Shown here: piece after piece, positions 34,677 through 42,843 of the stretch
Numbering within the stretch: the first letter of the stretch is position 1
How the letters are laid out: each line of letters begins with the position of its first letter
From: Rhizobium sp. TH135
Lineage (GTDB): Bacteria; Pseudomonadota; Alphaproteobacteria; Rhizobiales; Rhizobiaceae
NCBI RefSeq assembly: GCF_002855515.1
Contig: NZ_PKRP01000001.1
Location: forward strand, 124,001-188,000
Length of the DNA: 64,000 bases
Reading direction: 5' to 3'
Translations under genes and position numbers: made by a program
Notes under the pieces: generated by a model
The model's database searches: none
What the model was told of the DNA's origin: nothing
What the model saw: only the letters and a program-made list of their open reading frames with translations

Positions 34677-36116
34677 TCAGCCGAACCGCCCGAGCATCTT
34701 CAGCATGAAACTCGCCATGCGCCCATAGGGCGGGTAGAGGAACTTCACGCCCGAGATCGCCGACTGTTTGAGAACCGGCTTCTCCTTGCTGAGCGCCAGG
34801 AACCCCGCCTCGCCGTGATAGGCGCCGTAGCCGGAAGCACCAACGCCGCCGAAGGGCAGATCGTCCTGGGCGAGATGCAGGATCGTGTCGTTGACCGTGA
34901 CGCCACCGGCAATCGTGCCCGAAAGCACCCGCTCCTGCGCCTGCTTGTCGTCGCCGAACCAGTAGAGCGCCAGCGGCCGGTCGCGATGGTTGACATAGGC
35001 AATCGCCTCGTCCAGCGTGTCATAGGGCACGATCGGCAGGATCGGCCCGAAGATCTCTTCCTGCATCACGGTGGTGTCGTCGGGCGCGCCGATCACGGCA
35101 ACCGGTGAAAACACGCGGGCGTCGGGATCATGCGGACCGCCAAGCTCGACCACCTCGGCGCCCTTGTCGCGGGCTTCCTCGACGAGCCGGGTGAGCCGCG
35201 CGTAGTGGCGTGGGCTGATGATCGAGGTGTAGTCGGCATTGGCAGGCAGGCCGGGATATTGCCGGACGACCTCCGCCTTCACGGCGGCAAGGAAATCCTG
35301 AACCCGCCCGCGTGGCACCAGCGCGTAATCGGGCGCGACACAGGTCTGGCCGGAATTCAAAAGCTTACCCCAGACGAGGCGCGGCACGGCCTTGTCGAAC
35401 TGCACGGAGGCATCGAGGATGGCGGGCGACTTGCCGCCGAGTTCGAGGGTAACAGGCGTCAGGTTCTTCGCCGCCGCTTCTGCCACCTTGCGGCCGACAG
35501 CAGTCGAGCCGGTGAAGACGAGGTGGTCGAAGGGGGCAGCGCTAAAGGCAGTCGCCACGTCGGGCCCGCCGGTGACAACGACCACCTCGTCCTCGGAAAA
35601 CGTCTCGGCGACGGCCTTGGCCAGCACCTCGGAAAAGGCGGGCGTCAGCTCGGAGGGTTTCAGCATCGCCCGGTTGCCGGCAGCAAGACCGCCTGTCAGC
35701 GGCGAGAGCATCAGGTTCAGCGGATAATTCCAGGGAGCGACGATCCCGACCACGCCAAGCGGCTGGCGAAGGATGACGGCCGATGCGGGCTTGCCGGTCC
35801 AGGCGAGCGACACGCTTCGCGGCCGCATCCAGCGCTTCAGCTGCCTGCGCGCATGGCGGATCGCGGCGCGCACCGGCACAACATCGGTGAGCTCAGTGAC
35901 CACAGCCGGCCGATTGCCGAAATCCTGCGAGATCGCTGCGGCAAAGCGCTCCTGCCAGGCCTCCACCATCCGATCGAGCCGCACCAGGCGATCGTCGCGG
36001 GTGGCATGAGCAGGCGTGACGTCCTTCGCCCAGGCCGCCTTTTGCGCGGCAAGCAGGGCGGCGATGCGCGCGGCGGGATCTGCAGCCTCTGCTTTCGGCG
36101 ATACCTGTCCGTCCAT
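34677..36116 (-). CDS. Coniferyl-aldehyde dehydrogenase-type aldehyde dehydrogenase
   Basis: A 479-residue NAD(P)-dependent aldehyde dehydrogenase. IVAPWNYPLNLMLSPL, LELGGKSP (general-base Glu) and NSGQTCVAPDYAL (catalytic Cys) are all present. The length, the APWNYP variant and the C-terminal hydrophobic segment (FLYPPYGRMASFMLKML) fit the class 3-like coniferyl aldehyde dehydrogenase group. Start at 36116 with GAGGAA upstream. Aromatic or fatty aldehydes are likely substrates. Confidence 0.92.
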   Translation of the reverse strand: MDGQVSPKAEAADPAARIAALLAAQKAAWAKDVTPAHATRDDRLVRLDRMVEAWQERFAAAISQDFGNRPAVVTELTDVVPVRAAIRHARRQLKRWMRPRSVSLAWTGKPASAVILRQPLGVVGIVAPWNYPLNLMLSPLTGGLAAGNRAMLKPSELTPAFSEVLAKAVAETFSEDEVVVVTGGPDVATAFSAAPFDHLVFTGSTAVGRKVAEAAAKNLTPVTLELGGKSPAILDASVQFDKAVPRLVWGKLLNSGQTCVAPDYALVPRGRVQDFLAAVKAEVVRQYPGLPANADYTSIISPRHYARLTRLVEEARDKGAEVVELGGPHDPDARVFSPVAVIGAPDDTTVMQEEIFGPILPIVPYDTLDEAIAYVNHRDRPLALYWFGDDKQAQERVLSGTIAGGVTVNDTILHLAQDDLPFGGVGASGYGAYHGEAGFLALSKEKPVLKQSAISGVKFLYPPYGRMASFMLKMLGRFG

Positions 36117-36207
36117 GGCGGTTTCCTCTCGTTTTTTCTTCTTGTCCAATGTGGGCAGTTTACGCCTGTTTGTTCAAGGGAGAACAAATGATTTTTGGTG
36201 CGGCTCA

Positions 36208-36401
36208 TCTCCCCCCTTGCGGGGGAGAACGGAAAATCGAAGGCTTAGGCGAGCGCAAGCCGCCTAAACTTCAGATTTTCCAAGAGAGGGGCAGCGTTCT
36301 GTTGGTGCTCAGCTTACCGAGCCCCCCTCTTGCGAAATCTGAGGTTTGGCCCTGATCGGGCCAATTCCTCGATTTCGCTTTCTCCCCCGCAAGGGGGGAG
36401 A
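36208..36401. repeat. Palindromic intergenic element, copy 1
   Basis: A 194-bp element bounded by exact 21-bp inverted ends, TCTCCCCCCTTGCGGGGGAGA at 36208-36228 and its complement at 36381-36401. Each end is itself a hairpin. The inside folds too: GGAAAATC...GATTTTCC enclosing TTAGGCG...CGCCTAA, and TTGGCCC...GGGCCAA. It encodes nothing. It resembles the MITE-like palindromic elements common between genes in rhizobia. A related copy in reverse orientation is at 37129-37403. Confidence 0.85.
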
Positions 36402-37128
36402 TTGGCCGCCGCATGCTTCGCCGCCGGTCGGGATTGCTCCCTCCGGGTGGGCTGAAATTTGTCTCGGACGAGGCGCCAGAAGCAACCTGTCTAAGTAGTC
36501 TATGTGGCTCCTTCCGGCGCCCCGTTCGGCGTTTTTTTCCCGCTGCATGCGTCTCTCTGGCAAGGCGGCGACGGTCTTCGGGACCTTCGTCCCGAGGAAT
36601 GACCGGGCGCGGGTCCGGCTGCGACGTCACCATGAGATGACGCTTCAGCCTGGCCGGTGGCCCGGGAGGTTCCCGCCGGATGGTGCACCAATCCGACCGG
36701 GACCCTCGCCCGGGGGATGATCGTCTGGCCATTGGCGGCCCGGCGCTCATCCCCGCCGTTTGTTTCGCCCCGCTGTCTGGATGTTCGCGACAGCGCTGGC
36801 GCCTTGTCTGTGTGCCTCTGAGGCACGTCCTTCCAATCAGGGGTTTCAGGCGTCAGGCATCCGACCGTCCGCCATCACTTCCACCCCTTCGTCCGGAGGG
36901 AGACCGTTGCAGCGGGCCGGGGGTCTGTACCTGCGAGAGTACTCGCCCCCGGCGCCGGCCCCGCCTCGCCTGACATCGCATCGTCAGGTGTATCCGAGGG
37001 CGGGACGGGGATGAGTCTAAGGGGGTGGAAATGGTGGGGGATGAAAAAACATGTCGGGGTTTGATTTTGTTGGGAAATCGCTGCGGAGCGTCCCCCTTCT
37101 TTTGCCGATTTGCGGCTCACGGGGCCTA
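36402..37128. other. Gene-free 727-bp segment between the inverted elements
   Basis: No convincing gene on either strand: the open frames here are Arg/Pro-rich and lack ribosome sites. The DNA is very GC-rich, rich in self-complementary stretches, and has one long hairpin followed by T7 near its left end (listed separately). It may be the debris of a mobile element or hold a structured RNA. Confidence 0.4.
36472..36531 (+). other. Hairpin with T-run, possible small RNA end
   Basis: GGCGCCAGAAG (36472-36482) pairs with CTTCCGGCGCC (36511-36521), 11 bp with one G-T pair. A second small stem (CGCC/GGCG) and TTTTTTT follow on the plus strand. This is how the 3' end of a bacterial small RNA would look, but no upstream gene or promoter is clear. 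Confidence 0.3.
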
Positions 37129-37403
37129 TCTCCCCCCTTGCGGGGGAGACTTCGGAGCGATGGCCGAAGGCCAGAAATCGATCCAGTGAATCGATTTCAG
37201 CGAACGGAGGCCTGAGCGCGACGCCGCGCGAAGGCTGTGAGAGGAATTGGCCCGATCAGGGCCAAACCTCAGATTTCGCAAGAGGGGGGCTCGGTGAGGT
37301 GAGTACCAACTGAACCGTGCCCCTCTCCTGGAAAATCTGAAGTTTAGGCGGCTTACGCTCGCCTAAGCCTTCGATTTTCCTTCCTCCCCCGCAAGGGGGG
37401 AAG
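37129..37403. repeat. Palindromic intergenic element, copy 2 (inverted)
   Basis: About 275 bp. It starts with the same 21-bp hairpin end as copy 1 (37129-37149), and its other end (37384-37401) keeps an 18-bp core of it. From about 37240 to 37380 it is the reverse complement of copy 1 with few changes; about 90 bp at 37150-37240 are extra. The compensating pairs in the TTAGGCG/CGCCTAA stem are kept. Confidence 0.82.
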
Positions 37404-37451
37404 TAGCGTCGATGCTACCCGTGCGCGCCATGGTCGGCATCGCCGAACGCG

Positions 37452-38597
37452 TCAGCGATCAAACACGGTCGGAAACAAACGTTCTTTTAAATCTGCAAAT
37501 ACTCCATCGAGCCCCGGCATCAACGATGCTGCAGTTATGCCCATCAAACGCAATTCTTGCATCACCTTGGCGCGAGCCGACTTAGGTAGATCGAACGCTT
37601 TAAGGTAGCGACACCCCCTAGCGTCTTCGTGGAGCTTCACGAACTGCTCGACGTTGTCGACTGTACATATGCTGCACCATGCTTGTTGAGCGACCGCTCT
37701 CGGATTCGACAAAGGATAGGGCTGGAAGAATGTTACATGTGGACGAACATTTAAGGTCGAAAGGCTAGGAGCCTGATCCTGATGCCATCTCTCGAGTTCG
37801 AACTCAAAGATCCTTACTGAACCCTCCGTTTCGTTGGTGACACCCGAGAAGGCAAAGTAGGCTGCAACAAATGGAGAGGCGCTCCAATCAAGAAGCGGAG
37901 TAGGGAAACCATGGTGCTGAAGCAGATACCAAAACGATGCTCGATCGTCAGGATCCTTCAGGTCAAACCGGCGATCCAGCACATTGATGGCTGAACTTAG
38001 AGCCCTGCGAACATCATCAACCGCAAACCGGTAAAGATCTTTGCGAGAGGTACGATGAAATGACGTTCGAAGGGGATAAGGCTTCATTTGCCCCCTGAAC
38101 ACCGATTGATGCTCCCTTTGGGAAAGAACATAATCCCGGAACGAGTCCCAGTCTTTAATTGTCTCGTCAGCGAGAACGATGCTGGAGTTCGGCACACCCG
38201 GTCTGTGCGCGACGCCTGACAATGTGCCTACTGTCTTACTCGATCCATCAGTAGCCCGATCCAGTGTTGTCAAGGCTACATCCATTCGATCAGCCTTTAC
38301 ACTAAGGGAGACCAAGACTTCATTTGGCAGAACAAACCCCTGTGAAGCTTTGGCCAGATCGCTTGTAGAAGCCGGAATCGCCTCACCGACCATTTCGTAC
38401 TCGACCCTAGCGACGAACGATGCAGATTCAGCACGGCCAGCTATCGAAAATTTAGTGATGAACACGAGATCGTTCTCAAGCCCCTCCTGAAAGAAGGTAG
38501 CACGACCTTGATATCCACTTGGAAGGTCATCGATTTCGATGACGCACAATCCCTTTGCGTAACCAAGAAGTTCACCGAACCATTGTCCTGCCAGCAT
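37452..38597 (-). CDS. FRG-domain protein
   Basis: A 381-residue protein whose C-terminal half has the FRG domain: SVFRGQMKPYPLRTSFHR (Phe-Arg-Gly, about residues 165-182), then LLQHHGFPTPLLDWSASPFVAAYFAF. The N-terminal 150 residues form a beta-rich region of unknown type. FRG domains are found on phage, plasmid and island genes, several in defence loci; the biochemical role is unknown. GC is well below the neighbours and it lies beside the inverted repeats: probably acquired. No partner gene is present. Weak ribosome site at the ATG 38597. Confidence 0.85.
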   Translation of the reverse strand: MLAGQWFGELLGYAKGLCVIEIDDLPSGYQGRATFFQEGLENDLVFITKFSIAGRAESASFVARVEYEMVGEAIPASTSDLAKASQGFVLPNEVLVSLSVKADRMDVALTTLDRATDGSSKTVGTLSGVAHRPGVPNSSIVLADETIKDWDSFRDYVLSQREHQSVFRGQMKPYPLRTSFHRTSRKDLYRFAVDDVRRALSSAINVLDRRFDLKDPDDRASFWYLLQHHGFPTPLLDWSASPFVAAYFAFSGVTNETEGSVRIFEFELERWHQDQAPSLSTLNVRPHVTFFQPYPLSNPRAVAQQAWCSICTVDNVEQFVKLHEDARGCRYLKAFDLPKSARAKVMQELRLMGITAASLMPGLDGVFADLKERLFPTVFDR

Positions 38598-38682
38598 ACA
38601 AACTGCCCCACCACCGCCAAAACACTAAAATAAGCTGTAACACCCCACAAGAACAACTATCAGCTTCAGGCGCGCACAAAAA

Positions 38683-38708
38683 ACCCGCCGGCCATACAAC
38701 CGACGGGT
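38683..38708 (-). terminator. Rho-independent terminator of the FAD/GcvT gene
   Basis: ACCCGTCGG, an 8-base loop and CCGGCGGGT on the minus strand (9 bp, one G-T pair), followed by a run of six T. It lies 30 bp after the stop. Confidence 0.8.
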
Positions 38709-38738
38709 CCATAACTCTCAGAGCGAACCGCCCTGCCC

Positions 38739-41300
38739 TCAGCTGCGCGGCTTCAAGTTCTCAGGATCATACAGCGGCTTGTAACCCACCGCTGCGACCT
38801 CGACCGGGAAGCTCTCGGCGAAGTATTCCACGTTCAGCTTCCGACCCACCTCGCAATATTCCGCCGGCAGATAGGCGAGCGCGATGTTCTTGCCGATCGT
38901 CGGGCCATAGGCCACCGACGTCGTGTAGGAGCGACGTCCAAGGCTGTCGATCAGGACTTCGCCGGTATCAGGATCCATGACCGGCATGGAGCCGACCGGG
39001 TAGCGGGCGACACCCGACTTGTCGACATTGTCGGTCATCACGAGCGTGCAGAGCATGGCCGGCTGCTTGTCGCGGGCCTTGTATTCGAGATGCTTGGCCT
39101 TGCCGCGGAAATCGGCTTCTTTGACCTTCGGACGGGCGAGATCGGCTTCGATCAGGTTGTACTGGGTCAGAAGATCGGCGTTCTGCAGGCGCAGGCTCTT
39201 TTCCATGCGGCGGGAATTGGCATAGGTCTCGACACCGAAGGCCATGACGCCGGTGGCGCGCAGAGCATCCCAGACGGCAAGGCCGTCTTCGTACTTCATA
39301 TGCAGTTCCCAGCCCTGCTCGCCGACATAGGAAATGCGGAAGGCGGTGACCGATTTGCCGGCGATTTCGATCTGCTTGATCGCGGCGAAGGGGAAGTTTT
39401 CGGGGTCGAGACCGGCGGGGTCCGCGACGGCCTTTTTCAGCGTATCGCGGGCGTTCGGGCCCCAGATGCCGATGGTGATGTATTTTTCCGACGTGTCGGT
39501 GATGGTGACATCGAGGCCGCGATCCTGGGCGACGCGCTTCATGTAGTGGAAGTCGCGCGGTCCGGCGTCGGCACCATTGACCAGGCGGCAGCGGTCGGCG
39601 AGCCGGAAGACGGTGAAGTCGGCGCGGACCATGCCCTCGTCGTCGAGGAAGTGGGTGTAGATGCCCTTGCCGATATTCGCATCACCACCGATCTTGGCAG
39701 CGCAGAGCCATTCCAAGAGCTCGACATGGTCAGGACCTTCGATGTCGACCATATGGAAATGGCTAAGATTGACGATGCCGCAATCCTCGCTCATCGCCAG
39801 ATGTTCGGCATTCGAAACGCGCCAGAAGTGTCTGTTATCCCACTCGTTTTCACGAACAGGAACGCGATCGCCGTATTTCTCCAGGAGGTGCTCGTTGGCG
39901 GCGTAGCCATGCGCACGCTCCCAGCCGCCGAGTTCCATGAAGTGACCGCCGAGTTCGACTTCGCGCTCATACATCGGCGAGCGCTTGGCGCCGCGACCGC
40001 TGGCATAGGGTTCGCGGGTGTGAACGGCGGGGAAGTAGATCTTCTGGGCGGCCTCGTAGCAGCGGCCGGCGATGAAGTCTTCGGTGAGCTGGTGCGGGTA
40101 GAAGCGGGCGTAATCGATCGAGTTGTGGTCGATCTCGGTGCGGCCATCGGTCATCCAGTCGGCGATCAGCTTGCCGTAACCGGGGCCGTCCTTGACCCAG
40201 ATGGCGACGCAATACCAGAGGCCACGCACCTTCTGGCTTTCGCCGCAGGACGGGCCGCCAGCAGCCGAGACCTGCAGCAGGCCGTTGAACGAATGGCTCT
40301 CGTTATAGCCGAGCTCGCCAAGGATCGGGGTGAGTTCCATGGCGCGCTCGAGCGGCTCAAGGATCTGCTCCATTTCGAGGTCGCGCTGCGAGGGCGAGAG
40401 GCGTGCCTCGTGCTTTTCCAAGAGTTCGCGCGGATGGCACATGCGCGGATTGTGCTGCTCGTAATAGCCCCATTCGATCTGGCCGCCTTCCGAGGTCTTC
40501 GGGTCGCCGGTGTCGCGCATATAGGCCGAATTGCCCTGGTCGCGCAGCAGCGGGTAGCCGATGTCCTTGCCGGTGCCTTCGAACTCGTTGTACGGACCGA
40601 AGAAGGTGAGCGGATGGTCGACCGGCATGACCGGCAGGTCTTCGCCGACCATTTCCGCAATCAGGCGGCCCCAGAGGCCGGCGCAGACCACGACGTGGTC
40701 GGCCATGATCGTGCCGCGATGGGTGACGACGCCCTTGATGCGACCACCCTCGACGATGAGAGACTGGGCCGGCGTATTGCCGAACATTTGGAGCTTGCCG
40801 GACTTTTCCGCCGCATCGACAAGCTTGCCGGCAACAGTCTGGGAGCGCGGGATGACGAGGCCGGCATCGGGATCGAACATGCCGCCCATGACCTGGTCTT
40901 CCTCGATCAGCGGGAAGAGTTTCTTGATTTCGGCGGGCGAGACATAGTGAGCGCGGGTGCCGAAAGCCTTGGCAGAGGAGAGCTTGCGCTTGATCTCTTC
41001 CATCCAGGTGTCGTCGCCGGTGCGGGCGACTTCGAGACCGCCGATACGGGCGTAGTGGCCCATCTTCTCGAAGAAATCGATCGAATACTGCGTGGTCCAG
41101 ACCGAGAGATAGTCGTGGCTCGTGGTGTAGCAGAAGTCCGAGGCATGGGCGGTCGAGCCGATGTCGGTCGGAATACCCGACTTGTCGATACCGACGATGT
41201 CGTCCCAGCCGCGCTCGATGAGATGATGCGCGATCGATGCGCCGACGATGCCGCCTAGACCGATGATGACGACTTTCGCCTTGGTCGGAAACTCTGCCAT
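38739..41300 (-). CDS. FAD oxidoreductase-GcvT fusion (dimethylglycine/sarcosine dehydrogenase-like)
   Basis: An 853-residue two-part enzyme. The N-terminal half is a DAO-type FAD domain (VVIIGLGGIVGASIAHHL at residues 8-25; the TAHASDF loop next to the flavin). The C-terminal half is a folate-binding GcvT-type aminomethyl domain (FRISYVGEQGWELHMKYEDG; FRGKAKHLEYKARD). Such fusions oxidatively demethylate dimethylglycine, sarcosine or related N-methyl compounds and pass the C1 unit to tetrahydrofolate. Start at 41300 gives the normal N-terminus. A single gene with its own terminator. Confidence 0.92.
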   Translation of the reverse strand: MAEFPTKAKVVIIGLGGIVGASIAHHLIERGWDDIVGIDKSGIPTDIGSTAHASDFCYTTSHDYLSVWTTQYSIDFFEKMGHYARIGGLEVARTGDDTWMEEIKRKLSSAKAFGTRAHYVSPAEIKKLFPLIEEDQVMGGMFDPDAGLVIPRSQTVAGKLVDAAEKSGKLQMFGNTPAQSLIVEGGRIKGVVTHRGTIMADHVVVCAGLWGRLIAEMVGEDLPVMPVDHPLTFFGPYNEFEGTGKDIGYPLLRDQGNSAYMRDTGDPKTSEGGQIEWGYYEQHNPRMCHPRELLEKHEARLSPSQRDLEMEQILEPLERAMELTPILGELGYNESHSFNGLLQVSAAGGPSCGESQKVRGLWYCVAIWVKDGPGYGKLIADWMTDGRTEIDHNSIDYARFYPHQLTEDFIAGRCYEAAQKIYFPAVHTREPYASGRGAKRSPMYEREVELGGHFMELGGWERAHGYAANEHLLEKYGDRVPVRENEWDNRHFWRVSNAEHLAMSEDCGIVNLSHFHMVDIEGPDHVELLEWLCAAKIGGDANIGKGIYTHFLDDEGMVRADFTVFRLADRCRLVNGADAGPRDFHYMKRVAQDRGLDVTITDTSEKYITIGIWGPNARDTLKKAVADPAGLDPENFPFAAIKQIEIAGKSVTAFRISYVGEQGWELHMKYEDGLAVWDALRATGVMAFGVETYANSRRMEKSLRLQNADLLTQYNLIEADLARPKVKEADFRGKAKHLEYKARDKQPAMLCTLVMTDNVDKSGVARYPVGSMPVMDPDTGEVLIDSLGRRSYTTSVAYGPTIGKNIALAYLPAEYCEVGRKLNVEYFAESFPVEVAAVGYKPLYDPENLKPRS

Positions 41301-41479
41301 AGCCTTGTGAACCCTGATGTCTGGGAGTGAATGATGTGGCACCGATCTTAAAAGCCCGGGCGGGGCATTTGCAGCCTGTCTGCGACATTCTGCAAGAGAC
41401 CCACGACCACTTGTCCACGCCCTGATCCGCCGGATCGCGGCGAGAGGGTGGCTTTGCATACCGCAGAGAGGACAAAAAA

Positions 41480-41503
41480 GGGCGTCGGTTATCACCGACG
41501 CCC
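41480..41503 (-). terminator. Rho-independent terminator of the PNPOx-like gene
   Basis: A perfect 10-bp stem GGGCGTCGGT/ACCGACGCCC with a 4-base loop; on the minus strand it is followed by TTTTTT. It stands 55 bp after the stop of the 41558-41989 gene. Confidence 0.9.
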
Positions 41504-41557
41504 GTCTTCTCCGTTGCCGCATGGCGCTTTTGCGTCACGCGGCGATGTTGCGATCCG

Positions 41558-41989
41558 TCAGAGGCGGATGGTGCCGTTGTCCTCGCCATCCCAATACTGA
41601 ACCGTATCGGCATGGACCTTGATCAGCACCAGGCCGGGCGTCGCGGTGCCCTCGGGAAACCAGCGGTCGAGATCGGAATTCCAGTGGCCTTCGAAGACGG
41701 CCTGGTCGGCGATCAGGCTGGCGCGGCCCTCGGCAGTGATGAAGATGCCCGGCTTGCCGAGCAGGCTGGGCGGCGCGGTGAAGCTGAGAGTCACGGTGGA
41801 ATCGGCCGTCAGCTCGCGGATCTTGGCGGTGTCGGTATAGGAAAAGAAATAGCTGTCGCCATCATATTCGACGTCGCCATTGTTGCTCATCGGCCGACCG
41901 GCGATGGCGCCGTCTTCCGCCCGGGTGAGCATCATGCAGAAATCGATCTTCTGCATCTTCTTGGCAAGTTCGGGGAGAGTGAGTGTCAT
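41558..41989 (-). CDS. Pyridoxamine 5'-phosphate oxidase-like (general stress) protein
   Basis: A 143-residue split-barrel flavin-binding protein. IDFCMMLTRAEDGAIAGRPM (about residues 15-34) is the strand pair with the GRPM flavin-binding turn; YFFSYTDTAKIREL and VTLSFTAP follow, as in the general-stress FMN proteins. GGAGGCACCC precedes the ATG at 41989. It likely binds FMN, F420-like or haem cofactor; substrate unknown. Confidence 0.88.
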   Translation of the reverse strand: MTLTLPELAKKMQKIDFCMMLTRAEDGAIAGRPMSNNGDVEYDGDSYFFSYTDTAKIRELTADSTVTLSFTAPPSLLGKPGIFITAEGRASLIADQAVFEGHWNSDLDRWFPEGTATPGLVLIKVHADTVQYWDGEDNGTIRL

Positions 41990-42223
41990 GGGTGCCTCCG
42001 GCTTCTGATGTCCGGGACAAGCCCGAAGGCGACCATTTGTTCCGGAGTGAAAGGCGCAGCCCGCGATCGTCGGGATAGGCCGATAAGCCGGTGGATCGCC
42101 ATTTTGCGGCCTATCTTCAGCCTCAGTTGGATCAATCTTTGCCGATAGGCGTTGTTCCACGCTGCCTGAGAAGCCGAAAACGGCCACCCCTCCCCGGCAG
42201 CCGAACATGGAAGGAGAATTGCC

Positions 42224-42757
42224 ATGAAGAAAATGCTCATCCTGAGCCTCGCCACCCTGCCCGTCTTCACGAGCGCCGGCATCACCGCAGCGGCCGACAT
42301 GACGGCTGGCGCCCCGGCTCCCGCCGTCATCGAGAGCGACCGCGTCGGTGGTGTGCGCATCGGTTACCTGGATTGCCAGATCGGTGGTGGCCTCGGCTAC
42401 GTGCTCGGCTCTGCCAAGACCGCAGACTGCGCCTTTACCTCCGTCATCGACGGCGAACCGCTCGACACCTACACCGGCTCGATCAAGAAGTTCGGCGTAG
42501 ATCTCGGCTTCACCACCAAGAGCCGCGTGATCTGGGCCGTCTTTGCTCCGACCGCCGGTTATCACAAGGGCTCGCTCGGTGGTCTATATGGCGGTGCGAC
42601 CGCAGAAGCGACCGTCGGCGCCGGCATTGGCGCCAACGTCCTCTTCGGCGGCACCTCCGGCTCGATCCATCTGCAGCCGGTCAGCGTCTCCGGCCAGATC
42701 GGCCTGAACATCGCCGCCACCGGCACCTCTATGACGCTGCAGCCGTCTGCTATCTGA
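42224..42757 (+). CDS. DUF992 exported protein
   Basis: A 177-residue protein with a signal peptide (MKKMLILSLATLPVFTSAG, cleavage near ITAAA). The mature part matches DUF992: VRIGYLDCQIGGGLGYVLGSAKTADCAF with two cysteines, YTGSIKKFGVDLGF, and WAVFAPTAGYHKGSLGGLYGG. These proteins are common periplasmic or envelope proteins of Rhizobiales; the role is not known. GAAGGAG stands before the ATG and a strong terminator follows. Confidence 0.92.
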   Translation: MKKMLILSLATLPVFTSAGITAAADMTAGAPAPAVIESDRVGGVRIGYLDCQIGGGLGYVLGSAKTADCAFTSVIDGEPLDTYTGSIKKFGVDLGFTTKSRVIWAVFAPTAGYHKGSLGGLYGGATAEATVGAGIGANVLFGGTSGSIHLQPVSVSGQIGLNIAATGTSMTLQPSAI

Positions 42758-42785
42758 TCGGCAGCATCAGTCAGATCATGAGAAA

Positions 42786-42811
42786 GGCGCCTCGCAAGGG
42801 GCGCCTTTTTT
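42786..42811 (+). terminator. Rho-independent terminator of the DUF992 gene
   Basis: GGCGCC, an 8-base loop, GGCGCC, then TTTTTT at 42806-42811. It ends the DUF992 transcript before the convergent ABC transporter gene. Confidence 0.88.
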
Positions 42812-42843
42812 GATGTCCTGGAGTATGACGGCTGACGTCGGTG

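Noticed and set aside
36500-36826. A 108-residue minus-strand frame in the segment between the palindromic elements
   Set aside because: Arg/Pro/Gly/Thr-rich, no ribosome site, no hydrophobic core; more likely folded noncoding DNA.
36402-37128. RNase P RNA, tmRNA or SRP RNA in the GC-rich gene-free segment
   Set aside because: The conserved landmarks of these RNAs (such as the RNase P GAGGAAAGTCC core or a T-arm) were not found.
37452-38597. A complete defence system around the FRG gene
   Set aside because: It has no partner genes: repeats on one side and a metabolic gene on the other.
39090-41258. A 722-codon plus-strand frame opposite the FAD/GcvT gene
   Set aside because: Mirror frame of a well-recognised enzyme; no domain visible and no start signal.
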